From contig NZ_JBIQOI010000003.1 of the NCBI RefSeq assembly GCF_044197065.1, forward strand, positions 62,001 through 126,000: 64,000 nt of DNA. The letters run 5' to 3'. A model generated the notes under the pieces. That model searched no databases, was not told where the DNA came from, and saw only the letters and a list, made by a program, of their open reading frames with translations. Each line of letters opens with the position of its first letter. Position 1 is the stretch's first letter. This stretch comes from Kluyvera ascorbata_C (GTDB lineage Bacteria > Pseudomonadota > Gammaproteobacteria > Enterobacterales > Enterobacteriaceae). Below are positions 17,020 to 25,523 of this stretch, piece after piece. The position numbers and the translations under genes are program-made.

Positions 17020-17730
17020 TTATTTAGTTGCGTTGACTGCTGCGGTCCACGCCTGGCTAAACGCCTGGTGCTGTGCCGCCAGTGGGCCAATCAGTGAATT
17101 GTACTGACTTGCCTGCTGTGACGTCGGGAACTGAATACCGTTAGCGACAAAGCTCACCTGAGTGCCCTGCTGCGCGACGAAATCACCGACCTGTACCAGT
17201 TGCTGGGTAAACACCTGAGCAGCAGGAATCAGCGGTTGCAGCGCTTCGGACGGGCCGGTCACGACTTTACTGTATACCTGATCAAAGACAGGCTTAAGGT
17301 CATCAGCCTGTTTCAGCGCCGAATGCGCGGCATCAGCCTGCATTTTCGCATTCTGCAACTGCTGGCTCAGAACACCCAGTGAACCATTAGCCTGACGCAG
17401 CGGCTCGCGCTGGGTCATGTAATCTTGCGGTACGCGAATCGCGTTAACGCTATCGACAACCGGACGTAAACCGGCATCCATCGCCTGACTTACCTGCTGT
17501 GAGTAGCCATAAATGACGGCGTAGTCGGAAACAAACGGTCCGAACTGTTTTTTCTGGTCAGCGGTCAGCGTCGGCAGGCGTTCACCGCCACGCATTACCG
17601 TATTCTGCAGGAAATCGACGAATGCTTTACGCTGATCGCCTTCCTTATCAAAACACCCACTCAGGCTAACAACCATCAATATCGCCGCAACAGGCGCAAA
17701 CCAGCGAGAGCAGGACTTTCCTGACGCCAT
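17020..17730 (-). CDS. yiaF: DUF3053 lipoprotein YiaF
   Basis: This 236-residue protein matches the DUF3053 family member YiaF of E. coli. The N-terminus is a lipoprotein signal with lipobox LSGC (Cys26, followed by Phe and Asp; Asp is at +3). The remainder is mainly helical and Gln-rich, with no catalytic motif that I can recognise. The molecular function is unknown. It is convergent with ghrB. Confidence 0.88.
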   Translation of the reverse strand: MASGKSCSRWFAPVAAILMVVSLSGCFDKEGDQRKAFVDFLQNTVMRGGERLPTLTADQKKQFGPFVSDYAVIYGYSQQVSQAMDAGLRPVVDSVNAIRVPQDYMTQREPLRQANGSLGVLSQQLQNAKMQADAAHSALKQADDLKPVFDQVYSKVVTGPSEALQPLIPAAQVFTQQLVQVGDFVAQQGTQVSFVANGIQFPTSQQASQYNSLIGPLAAQHQAFSQAWTAAVNATK

Positions 17731-18149
17731 TTTAATACTCCTTCAGCCAAAAAAAGCGCAAACCGGCACACGCGTGCCCAACGGTGACAAGGATAGTCCA
17801 GAGCCGCGCCGCAAGATACCTTTTTCATGCGTTCTCTGGCGGTTCGCGCGCATTGTTAATTGATTGTTGCACACATCACATTTATCACGATGAAACCACG
17901 GTAAATAAATGGGCATAACAAGATGATATTGCTTTATTTTTCACCCGCCAATGCACCCACCTCGCCTTGAGAGAACGATAATCGCACACTTCCTGGCCAC
18001 GGTGGATTGTTGTCCTGCTGCATAAGTGATTTTATTTAACGAACGATTAACGACAAAACGTTCGATAATCGCCCAATTACCTCAATACCGGCGAGAAAGA
18101 TAAGCGTTGAAAAAACCACTTACTCGCACCGCTTAGCAGGAATTACCGC
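17731..18149. promoter_or_regulatory. Divergent upstream region of yiaF and the MFS permease
   Basis: This 419-bp non-coding stretch is AT-rich between 17860 and 18060. It contains three related boxes with the core CGAT(A/T)A: GAACGATAATCGCAC (17973-17987), GAACGATTAACGAC (18041-18054) and GTTCGATAATCGCCC (18060-18074). They resemble the 15-bp PcaR box of the beta-ketoadipate pathway of Pseudomonas (recalled as GTTCGATAATCGCAC), pointing to control by an IclR-type regulator. Confidence 0.5.
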
Positions 18150-19523
18150 ATGACAACACAGACAACAACGGATATTCAGGCTTTTATCAATCGCAATCCC
18201 TTCTCAAAGTACCAGTGGATGATTCTGGTGCTGTGCTTTGTGACCGTCGCGCTGGACGGCTTCGATACCGCCATTATTGGCTTTATCGCATCCGATTTGG
18301 TTCAGGAGTGGGGCGTACAAAAATCTGACCTTGGCCCGGTGATGAGCGCCGCGCTGGTCGGTCTTGCCGTCGGCGCGCTGACCGCTGGGCCGATGGCAGA
18401 CCGTATCGGCCGTAAAAAGGTGCTGGTGCTGTCGATTCTGGTCTTTGGTGGCTTCAGCCTGATTACCGCCTTCGCCACTTCGCTGACGCAACTGACCGTT
18501 CTACGTTTCTTAACCGGCCTGGGGCTCGGTGCTGCCATGCCAAACGCCGCGACGCTCATGAGCGAGTATGCGCCGGAGCGCCGTCGCGCCCTGCTGGTGA
18601 ATCTGATGTTCGTTGGTTTCCCAATTGGTTCTTCACTCGGTGGGTTCATCTCTGCATGGATGATCCCACACTACGGCTGGCAGAGCGTACTGGTGCTGGG
18701 CGGCGTAATGCCGTTAGCGCTGGCGGTCGCGTTGATTTTCCTGCTGCCAGAGTCGGCCCGCTATCTGGCAGTAAAAAACCGTTCTCAACAGCAGATTGCC
18801 AATATTCTGCGCCACATTGCCGCGCTGCCGGAGAACACCCGGTTTGTCCTGCAAGAGGCTGGGCAGGTCAAGGAGCAGTCGGCGCTGGGGGTTATCTTCT
18901 CGCCACGCTATCTGGTGGGCACCATCATGCTGTGCCTGACCTACTTTATGGGGCTGCTTATCTTCTACCTGCTGACCAGCTGGCTGCCGCTGTTAATTCG
19001 TGAAACCGGTGCGACGCTGAGTCAGGCCTCCGTGATTACCGCACTGTTCCCGCTCGGCGGAGGGATTGGCGTGCTGGTATTAGGCGCGCTGATGGACAAA
19101 ATCAACCCGAATAAAGTCGTCGCCGTGGGCTACCTGTTAACCGGGATCTTTGTCTGTCTGGTCGGTTTCTCAACCAGTAATCTGGTGCTGATGGGCGTCA
19201 TGGTGTTTATCGCCGGGACGATAATGAACGGCGCACAGTCATCCATGCCAGCGCTGGCCGCCGGGTTTTATCCAACGCAGGGGCGCGCAACGGGCGTTGC
19301 CTGGATGCTGGGGCTGGGCCGCTTTGGGGGTATCCTCGGCGCATTTAGCGGTGCGTTCTTAATGCAGGCAGAGCTTTCCTTCAAAACGATTTTCGCTCTG
19401 CTGGCAATACCCGCGGTGCTGTCAGCCATCGCGCTGATGGTGAAGTACATCGCCGGTAAAAATCAGCAGAATCAAGGCGACAGCACAGCGGCAGCGTTGA
19501 CTGAATCGGCACAAAAAGTCTGA
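18150..19523 (+). CDS. Aromatic acid:H+ symporter, PcaK-like MFS permease
   Basis: This is a 457-residue inner-membrane permease of the AAHS branch of the major facilitator superfamily. Diagnostic features are the TM1 motif ALDGFDTAIIGF (about 30-41), the loop 2-3 motif GPMADRIGRKK (about 81-91), and 12 helices with a long central loop. Closest described relatives are PcaK (4-hydroxybenzoate), BenK and MhpT. The PcaR-like boxes upstream favour a 4-hydroxybenzoate or protocatechuate role, but the substrate is inferred. It occupies the interval between yiaF and cspA, where K-12 has yiaG, and has its own terminator, so it looks like an inserted single-gene unit. Confidence 0.75.
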   Translation: MTTQTTTDIQAFINRNPFSKYQWMILVLCFVTVALDGFDTAIIGFIASDLVQEWGVQKSDLGPVMSAALVGLAVGALTAGPMADRIGRKKVLVLSILVFGGFSLITAFATSLTQLTVLRFLTGLGLGAAMPNAATLMSEYAPERRRALLVNLMFVGFPIGSSLGGFISAWMIPHYGWQSVLVLGGVMPLALAVALIFLLPESARYLAVKNRSQQQIANILRHIAALPENTRFVLQEAGQVKEQSALGVIFSPRYLVGTIMLCLTYFMGLLIFYLLTSWLPLLIRETGATLSQASVITALFPLGGGIGVLVLGALMDKINPNKVVAVGYLLTGIFVCLVGFSTSNLVLMGVMVFIAGTIMNGAQSSMPALAAGFYPTQGRATGVAWMLGLGRFGGILGAFSGAFLMQAELSFKTIFALLAIPAVLSAIALMVKYIAGKNQQNQGDSTAAALTESAQKV

Positions 19524-19527
19524 TATT

Positions 19528-19569
19528 TAGCCCCGACAGTGCGCTGCCGGGGCTAAATGATATTTTTTT
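19528..19569 (+). terminator. Terminator of the PcaK-like permease gene
   Basis: The stem TAGCCCCG...CGGGGCTA (19528-19555) is followed, after a few bases, by a run of seven T. Confidence 0.7.
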
Positions 19570-19708
19570 ACAATGCACTCACAAATGATAATAGTTCATA
19601 TTTATCAAGTTATTAGACGGAATTCTCCTTATCTGCACCCCAGGAGCATAGTAAATTATGTGCAGATAACGTTTGCTTTTGCGGTAAGAGTTATGCGTTA
19701 ATACATCC

Positions 19709-19863
19709 ACGGTTTGACATACAGACCACAAAGCAGTTGAGTAAAGCAGTTCCCTTCAAGGTTATCCATTGGTACCCCTCGTAGCGACATTCCTTTACGC
19801 TTTAAATTCTGTAAAGCATGCCATATCGCCGAAAGGCTCAATTAATTTTTAAAGGTAATTTCT
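19709..19863 (+). promoter_or_regulatory. cspA cold-shock 5' leader with cold box
   Basis: This 155-nt leader closely matches the E. coli cspA 5' UTR. It starts near ACGGTTTGACATACAGACC (the cold box), contains CCCTCGTAGCGACATTCC and CATATCGCCGAAAGG, and ends in AAAGGTAAT before the ATG. In E. coli this RNA refolds at low temperature to expose the ribosome site and binds CspA for autoregulation. An AT-rich promoter/UP region lies at 19560-19705. Confidence 0.88.
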
Positions 19864-20076
19864 ATGTCCGGTAAAATGACTGGTATCGTAAAATGGTTCA
19901 ACGCTGATAAAGGTTTCGGCTTCATCACTCCTGACGATGGTTCTAAAGACGTGTTCGTACACTTCTCTGCTATCCAGAACGATGGCTACAAATCTCTGGA
20001 CGAAGGTCAGAAAGTTTCCTTCACCATCGAGAACGGCGCTAAAGGCCCAGCAGCTGGCAACGTAACTTCCCTGTAA
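19864..20076 (+). CDS. cspA: Major cold-shock protein CspA
   Basis: This is a 70-residue single-domain RNA chaperone (OB fold) that melts secondary structure in mRNA at low temperature. RNP1 is KGFGFI (16-21) and RNP2 is VFVHF (30-34). It matches E. coli CspA in length and is preceded by the diagnostic long cspA leader, which distinguishes it from the other Csp paralogues. Confidence 0.95.
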   Translation: MSGKMTGIVKWFNADKGFGFITPDDGSKDVFVHFSAIQNDGYKSLDEGQKVSFTIENGAKGPAAGNVTSL

Positions 20077-20098
20077 GTTAACGCCGCTAAGAATTGAA

Positions 20099-20129
20099 AA
20101 TCCCTGCCTTATGGCGGGGATTTTTTTAT
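20099..20129. terminator. Terminator downstream of cspA
   Basis: The stem AATCCC-CC / GG-GGGATT is followed by seven T on the plus strand. It abuts the stop codon of the convergent ABC-F gene and its A-run on the other side may also serve that gene. Confidence 0.8.
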
Positions 20130-21749
20130 CTACAGCGCGGTAAAATGCCACCCGGACTCATGCCACTCCAGCGCATGCGTCAGTTTCAGCCCCTGCAAGA
20201 ACGCCTCATCGTGAGACACCACCAGCATCGCGCCGGGAAAATCAGCCAGCGCCACCTCAATCGCCTGCATCGATGCCAGGTCAAGGTGATTCGTCGGCTC
20301 ATCCAGCAGTAACAGCTGCGTCGCCTCTCGCCGCCACAGCACGCAGGCCAACGCCGCTTTTAATCGTTCTCCCCCACTGAGTGCCGATAACGGTAGGTTC
20401 ACTTTGTCCGCGCCAAGCTGTAGCTGCGCAAGACGAGTACGCAGCGCGCCCTCTTCCAGCGGCGTGTCGCCCGCCCGTAGATGCGCCATTACCGATAACG
20501 ACAGATCGAACTGGCTAAGATGCTGATCCAGCCAGGCGGCAGAGACAGAAAGCTGGCTGTGCCCGGCAAGCGGTGCCTCAAGCCCCATCAGGGTTTTGAG
20601 CAGCGTCGTTTTTCCGCAGCCATTGGGTCCGCGCAGCGCCACCCGCATCGGGCCGTCCATGCGCCAGTCGAGGACAGAATGCGCCTGATGTGCCAGCTGT
20701 AGCGACTCCAGAACCAGAACCTGCTTACCGCTGGGCACCTCACTGCCGGGCAGCGTAAACATGACAGGCGTATCCTCTTCCACCCGCTCCCGAGCCTGCT
20801 TTACCGCATTATCCAGCGCAGTCTGCTGCTCACGATGTTGGCGCAGTAAAGTGCCGGGTCGCTCTCGCGCCGCCCCTTTGTATTTCACCCGTTCAAATGA
20901 CGCGATATTGAGAGAATCAACGGTACGCAGCGTTTTTGCAGAGCGTCTCTGGCAATCATCATGCTCTTTGTGCTGTCGAGCACGCGTGCGGCGACGTTCA
21001 GTGGCAGCATGATCGAGTGCGGCTCGCGCCGCCTGCTGCTCCGCATCACGCTGCTGTTGATACTCCACATAGCTACCGCCATAGCTGCGAAGCGCCGCAG
21101 GGGTCAACTCAAGAATGCGTGGCATCCGCGCCAGCAGTTCCCGGTCGTGGCTCGCGACAAGCGCCCCACCCTGCCAGGCATCAAGCTGTCGATAGAACCA
21201 CTCGCGTCCTGGGCGGTCCAGATGGTTGGTCGGTTCATCAAGCAACAGGAAGTTGGCACCAGAGGTAAATGCCGCGCAAAGCAGCGCTTTCACCCGTTCG
21301 CCGCCGCTTAAGGAACCGGCCAGCCTCAATGGGTTAAACTCACCCAGCGCCGCGTCCTGAAAGGCGATGCGGAGCTGGTCCGGCAGATCCCAGAAACCAT
21401 CCAGACTTTCGATATCGTCGTCGTACGGCTGGCCTTGCTCAAGACGCCGCAATGCGGCGAAAACGGCCCCGTAACCCAACAGCTCAGCCAGCGTGGTCTT
21501 CGCTGAGGCCTCATGTTGCTGCGCGACGTAAGCACGAGACGCGAAACATTCGATATGTCCGGTGGAGGGTTCATCAACGCCAGCCAATAGCCGCAGCAAC
21601 CGCGATTTGCCCACGCCGTTACGCCCGACAAGACCACAGAGTGAACGTTCCAGCGATAAATTCAGCGGGCCGAAAAGAGTATCACCCGTCGCAAACTGAC
21701 AGGTAACCTGATGTAAAATAAAAGAAGGGGATTGCGCGCAATGGGCCAT
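20130..21749 (-). CDS. ABC-F family ATPase, not one of the four K-12 paralogues
   Basis: This 539-residue soluble protein has two ABC domains in tandem and no membrane part, hence class ABC-F (ribosome-associated translation factors and antibiotic-protection proteins). Domain 1 has GRNGVGKS, LSGGERVK and LLLDEPTNHLD; domain 2 has GPNGCGKT, LSGGERLK and LLLDEPTNHLD. The linker of roughly 80 residues is Arg/Lys/Gln-rich. It does not read like EttA, Uup, YheS or YbiT. The ATG at 21749 with AGGAG 5 nt upstream is preferred over a GTG two codons earlier. The biological role is unknown; ribosome rescue or resistance is inference only. Confidence 0.85.
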   Translation of the reverse strand: MAHCAQSPSFILHQVTCQFATGDTLFGPLNLSLERSLCGLVGRNGVGKSRLLRLLAGVDEPSTGHIECFASRAYVAQQHEASAKTTLAELLGYGAVFAALRRLEQGQPYDDDIESLDGFWDLPDQLRIAFQDAALGEFNPLRLAGSLSGGERVKALLCAAFTSGANFLLLDEPTNHLDRPGREWFYRQLDAWQGGALVASHDRELLARMPRILELTPAALRSYGGSYVEYQQQRDAEQQAARAALDHAATERRRTRARQHKEHDDCQRRSAKTLRTVDSLNIASFERVKYKGAARERPGTLLRQHREQQTALDNAVKQARERVEEDTPVMFTLPGSEVPSGKQVLVLESLQLAHQAHSVLDWRMDGPMRVALRGPNGCGKTTLLKTLMGLEAPLAGHSQLSVSAAWLDQHLSQFDLSLSVMAHLRAGDTPLEEGALRTRLAQLQLGADKVNLPLSALSGGERLKAALACVLWRREATQLLLLDEPTNHLDLASMQAIEVALADFPGAMLVVSHDEAFLQGLKLTHALEWHESGWHFTAL

Positions 21750-21933
21750 AAGCACTCCTGAATGAAATCAATAGTTCCCCTGCTTGCGGCAAGCGCCCAG
21801 CAAGGATTCGAATTCAGCAGGTGTGTTTGTCCATTTTCAGTGTGCCTCAGTGAGACGAGGGATTCGTCGCGGCAAAGGATAAACGCATTACGCCAATCAT
21901 TTCAAGGTTCTTTTTTGCGCAACCGCCCTATCC

Positions 21934-21972
21934 ACAAAAAAGGCCTCCCGCGAACGGAAAGCCTTTATATTA
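21934..21972. terminator. Bidirectional terminator-like hairpin downstream of hokA
   Basis: AAAAAAGGC and GCCTTTATA arms enclose an inner CCG-CGAA-CGG stem-loop. With A-runs on one side and T-rich sequence on the other it could terminate transcripts from either direction, including the hokA message. Confidence 0.5.
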
Positions 21973-22021
21973 TTTTGTTAAATAAAAAGGGGTGCATTGA
22001 GCCTGCATAACACCGCAATAG

Positions 22022-22043
22022 CGGCGGGGAATATTCCCCGCCG
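22022..22043. repeat. 22-bp perfect palindrome 3' of hokA
   Basis: The sequence starts CGGCGGGGAATATTCCCCG and is self-complementary over 22 bp. It is 7 bp beyond the hokA stop codon and probably forms a stable hairpin in the hokA mRNA 3' region. Confidence 0.7.
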
Positions 22044-22050
22044 TACGCCC

Positions 22051-22203
22051 TTACTGTCTAATATTGCAGGCTAAAGATGCCGCTAATTCATTGTTTCCTT
22101 GCTTAATATGCAATTCACATAATGAATCACGAACCATCCAGGTAAATAATAGAATAGTGAGACATATCACTATCAAACTATACAACATAGATTTTTGCGG
22201 CAT
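22051..22203 (-). CDS. hokA: HokA type I toxin
   Basis: This 50-residue toxic membrane peptide begins MPQKSMLYSLIVICLT and is clearly of the Hok/Gef family: one hydrophobic helix (7-23), then the conserved RDSLCELHIKQG block and ELAASLAC. Hok proteins depolarise the inner membrane; translation is controlled by the antisense RNA Sok. The frame is open upstream (a Mok-like leader reading at 22204-22347), but the family start is the ATG at 22203. In K-12 hokA sits at the same locus between cspA and glyS, next to an IS150 copy; here the locus has no IS. Confidence 0.9.
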   Translation of the reverse strand: MPQKSMLYSLIVICLTILLFTWMVRDSLCELHIKQGNNELAASLACNIRQ

Positions 22204-22218
22204 CCTTTGCCTCCTGTG

Positions 22219-22247
22219 TTGATTTTCAACAAGTAAGAGGCTAACCT
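22219..22247 (+). promoter_or_regulatory. Promoter of the Sok antisense RNA
   Basis: TTGATT (22219-22224), 17-bp spacer, TAACCT (22242-22247), on the strand opposite to hokA and directly upstream of its coding region. Confidence 0.6.
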
Positions 22248-22253
22248 TATGGT

Positions 22254-22306
22254 GTTCATGCATAGAGTTGGCCTCACTTTGATTTAACGTCAGGTGGGGC
22301 TTTTCT
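22254..22306 (+). ncRNA. sokA: SokA-type antisense RNA
   Basis: This predicted RNA of about 53-60 nt starts near 22254 and ends with a hairpin in which GCCTCAC pairs fully with GTGGGGC (22271-22300), followed by TTTTCT. It covers the leader (Mok start region) of the hokA mRNA, the usual Sok arrangement. Predicted from promoter and terminator pattern only. Confidence 0.6.
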
Positions 22307-22486
22307 CTGTCTGTCATCGGGTGAATACCTGAGACAGACAGTCTCAAGCACCCGCAACTATTCTACCTTAAATATCAAAAGACCTTTCTTTGATGTATTC
22401 CTAAAATATTTCTCGCCTATCAATGATTAGACCAATTTATATTAATAAGAGAATTATTAAGCGTTCCATTAATTATATCCAGGACA

Positions 22487-22518
22487 TAAAAAAACCTGCC
22501 CGAGAGCAGGTTTTTATT
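22487..22518 (-). terminator. Terminator of glyQS
   Basis: On the minus strand the stem AACCTGC / GCAGGTT is followed by a run of T, 15 bp after the glyS stop codon. Confidence 0.8.
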
Positions 22519-22532
22519 TAATCGCGGAACCA

Positions 22533-24602
22533 TTACTGCAACAGGGAAATATCCGCTACCTGCAGGAACAGATCGCGCAGCTTGGACAGCAGCGTCAGAC
22601 GGTTCACACGCACATTCTGGTCTTCAGCGTTAACCATCACGTTCTCGAAGAACTCATCCACCGGCTCACGCAGGGATGCCAGCTCAACCAACGCTTCCTG
22701 ATAACGACCTTCTGCAAAGTACGGCTGCAGCTTGTCGCGCAACACAACCAGGTTGCCCGCCAGCTTGATTTCCGCCGCTTCTTTCAGTACGGAAGCGTGA
22801 ACGATATCGTTCAGCGTCTCGTCAGATTTAGCCAGGATGTTGGATACACGCTTGTTGGCCGCAGCCAGCGCAGAGGCTTCTTCCAGCGTGCGGAAGTGGG
22901 ACACCGCCTTCATACGAGCATCGAAGTCTGCCGGACGGGTCGGACGACGCGCCAGTACCGCCTGAATGGTGTCAACGGTGTAGCCTTCGTCCTGATACCA
23001 GGCGCGGAAACGACCGAGCATGAAGTCGATAACTTCATCCACCACTTTCGCGTTGGTCAGCTTGTCACCGTACAGACGTACCGCTTCTTCGATAAGGGTC
23101 TGCAGATCCAGCGGCAGGTTCTTCTCAACGATAATACGCAGTACGCCCAGCGCAGCACGACGCAGCGCAAACGGGTCTTTGTCGCCTTTCGGGTGCTGAC
23201 CGATACCGAAGATACCCGCCAGGGTGTCCATCTTGTCCGCAATCGCCAGTGCGCAGGCAACCGGGTTAGACGGCAGGTCATCACCGGCAAAGCGCGGCTG
23301 GTACTGTTCGTTCAGCGCAACGGCAACATCTTCCGCTTCGCCATCGTGGCGTGCGTAGTGCATGCCCATCACGCCCTGGGTGTCGGTGAACTCGAAGACC
23401 ATGTTGGTCATCAGGTCACACTTGGACAGCAGGCCCGCACGGGTTGCATGATTAACGTCAGCACCAATCTGACCCGCGATCCAGCCGGCCAGCGCCTGAA
23501 TACGGTCAGTCTTGTCGCGCAGCGTACCCAGTTGCTGTTGGAACAGCACGGTTTGCAGACGCGGCAGGTGATCTTCCAGACGTTTTTTACGGTCGGAATT
23601 GAAGAAGAACTCGGCATCGGCCAGACGTGGACGAACCACTTTCTCGTTACCGGAGATAATCTGCTGCGGGTCTTTCGACTCGATGTTCGCCACGAAGATG
23701 AAGTTTGGCAGCAGCTTGCCCGCGTTATCGTAAACCGGGAAGTACTTCTGGTCGCCCTTCATGGTGTAAACCAGCGCTTCAGCTGGCACCGCGAGGAATT
23801 TCTCTTCGAACTTCGCGGTCAGCACCACCGGCCATTCCACCAGTGAGGTGACTTCTTCCAGCAGGCTTTCGCTGAGATCGGCGTTACCGCCAATCTTACG
23901 CGCCGCTTCTTCAGCGTCAGCTTTGATTTTGGCTTTACGCATTTCGTAGTCAGCCATCACCATGCCGCGTTCCAGCAGGATCTGCGGGTACTGATCGGCA
24001 TTGTCGACGGTGAACTCAGGCTCGCCCATAAAGCGGTGACCGCGGATGATGCGATCGGACTGCACGCCGAGGATGGTCGCCGGAACGACTTTATCACCCA
24101 GCAGCAGGGTCACGGTGTGAACCGGACGCACAAAGTGTACGTCGGACGCGCCCCAGCGCATCAGCTTAGGAATAGGCAGTTTAGCCAGCGAGTTGGCAAT
24201 CATGTTCGGCAGCAGCGTTTCGGTACTTTCACCTTTAACGTGCGCGCGATACAGCAGCCATTCGCCTTTGTCGGTGGTCAGACGTTCCGCCTGATCGACA
24301 GTAATACCACAACCGCGCGCCCAACCTTCAGCCGCTTTGCTTGGTTTACCTTCCGCGTCGAACGCCTGGGCAATGGCCGGGCCGCGTTTTTCAACTTCGC
24401 GATCCGCTTGCGCAGCCGCCAGATTTGCCACTTTCAGCGCCAGGCGGCGAGGAGCGGCAAACCATTCAACGTTACCGTGCGCTAAGCCGGCATTATCCAG
24501 CTCTGCCGTGACGTTCGCGGCAAAGGATTCAGCCAGGTTGCGCAGCGCTTTTGGTGGCAGCTCTTCAGTGCCGATTTCCACCAGAAAAGTATTCTCAGAC
24601 AT
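22533..24602 (-). CDS. glyS: Glycine-tRNA ligase beta subunit
   Basis: This is the beta chain of the (alpha-beta)2 glycyl-tRNA synthetase, carrying the tRNA-recognition parts. The 689-residue protein contains the B3/4-like and HD-like domains and a C-terminal anticodon-binding domain (DALR type) ending in FLQVADISLLQ. It starts MSENTFLVEIGTEELPPKAL as in E. coli and has the same length. It lies 9 bp after glyQ in a two-gene operon. Confidence 0.97.
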   Translation of the reverse strand: MSENTFLVEIGTEELPPKALRNLAESFAANVTAELDNAGLAHGNVEWFAAPRRLALKVANLAAAQADREVEKRGPAIAQAFDAEGKPSKAAEGWARGCGITVDQAERLTTDKGEWLLYRAHVKGESTETLLPNMIANSLAKLPIPKLMRWGASDVHFVRPVHTVTLLLGDKVVPATILGVQSDRIIRGHRFMGEPEFTVDNADQYPQILLERGMVMADYEMRKAKIKADAEEAARKIGGNADLSESLLEEVTSLVEWPVVLTAKFEEKFLAVPAEALVYTMKGDQKYFPVYDNAGKLLPNFIFVANIESKDPQQIISGNEKVVRPRLADAEFFFNSDRKKRLEDHLPRLQTVLFQQQLGTLRDKTDRIQALAGWIAGQIGADVNHATRAGLLSKCDLMTNMVFEFTDTQGVMGMHYARHDGEAEDVAVALNEQYQPRFAGDDLPSNPVACALAIADKMDTLAGIFGIGQHPKGDKDPFALRRAALGVLRIIVEKNLPLDLQTLIEEAVRLYGDKLTNAKVVDEVIDFMLGRFRAWYQDEGYTVDTIQAVLARRPTRPADFDARMKAVSHFRTLEEASALAAANKRVSNILAKSDETLNDIVHASVLKEAAEIKLAGNLVVLRDKLQPYFAEGRYQEALVELASLREPVDEFFENVMVNAEDQNVRVNRLTLLSKLRDLFLQVADISLLQ

Positions 24603-24611
24603 GGCCGCCTC

Positions 24612-25523
24612 TTATTTATTCTTGTTGCACATCGGGAAGCCGAGGGCTTCACGGGAAGCATAGTAAGCTTCTGCCACTGCTTTGGTCAGGGTACGAATGC
24701 GCAGGATATAGCGCTGACGTTCAGTGACAGAGATGGCTTTACGCGCATCCAGCAGGTTAAAGCTATGGGCGGCCTTCAGAATACGCTCGTAAGCAGGCAG
24801 CGGCAGCGGAGTTTCCAGCGCCAGCAGCTGCTGCGCTTCTTTCTCGTACTGCTCAAAGCAGGTGAACAGGAAGTCCACGTCCGCGTATTCGAAGTTGTAA
24901 GTGGACTGCTCCACTTCGTTCTGATGGAACACGTCGCCGTAGGTGGTTTTACCCAGCGGGCCGTCGCTCCAGACCAGGTCGTAAACGCTGTCTACGCCCT
25001 GAATGTACATGGCCAGACGTTCCAGACCATAGGTGATCTCACCGGTGATCGGTTTACACTCCAGACCGCCAACCTGCTGGAAGTAGGTGAACTGCGTCAC
25101 TTCCATACCGTTCAGCCACACTTCCCAACCCAGACCCCAGGCACCCAGCGTTGGGTTTTCCCAGTTATCTTCCACAAAGCGAATGTCGTGGATGGTTGGG
25201 TCCATACCCAGCTCTTTCAGCGATCCGAGGTACAGCTCCTGGATGTTGTCCGGAGACGGTTTAATCACTACCTGGAACTGATAGTAGTGCTGTAAACGGT
25301 TCGGGTTTTCGCCATAGCGGCCATCGGTTGGGCGACGGGAAGGCTGCACGTAGGCAGTCGCCATCGGTTCTGGCCCCAACGCTCGCAGGCTAGTCATTGG
25401 GTGTGAGGTGCCGGCGCCAACTTCCATGTCCAGTGGTTGAACAATGGTGCAGCCCTGACGAGCCCAGTAATCCTGTAAGGTCAGGATCAGGCCCTGGAAG
25501 GTCCTGGTATCAAACTTTTGCAT
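24612..25523 (-). CDS. glyQ: Glycine-tRNA ligase alpha subunit
   Basis: Catalytic subunit that activates glycine and charges tRNA-Gly. The 303-residue protein contains the class II aminoacyl-tRNA synthetase motifs, including RRPTDGRYGENPNRLQHYYQ (motif 2 region) and the GGLECKP-ITGEITYGLERLA segment (motif 3 region). Nearly identical to E. coli GlyQ; first gene of glyQS. Confidence 0.97.
   Translation of the reverse strand: MQKFDTRTFQGLILTLQDYWARQGCTIVQPLDMEVGAGTSHPMTSLRALGPEPMATAYVQPSRRPTDGRYGENPNRLQHYYQFQVVIKPSPDNIQELYLGSLKELGMDPTIHDIRFVEDNWENPTLGAWGLGWEVWLNGMEVTQFTYFQQVGGLECKPITGEITYGLERLAMYIQGVDSVYDLVWSDGPLGKTTYGDVFHQNEVEQSTYNFEYADVDFLFTCFEQYEKEAQQLLALETPLPLPAYERILKAAHSFNLLDARKAISVTERQRYILRIRTLTKAVAEAYYASREALGFPMCNKNK

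Noticed and set aside
22204..22347. N-terminal extension of HokA to 98 residues
   Set aside because: The family product is about 50 residues; the extension covers the antisense RNA target region and is best read as leader (Mok-like) sequence.
22797..23846. 349-residue plus-strand frame opposite glyS
   Set aside because: Shadow frame over a fully conserved glyS; no ribosome site and no homologous pattern.
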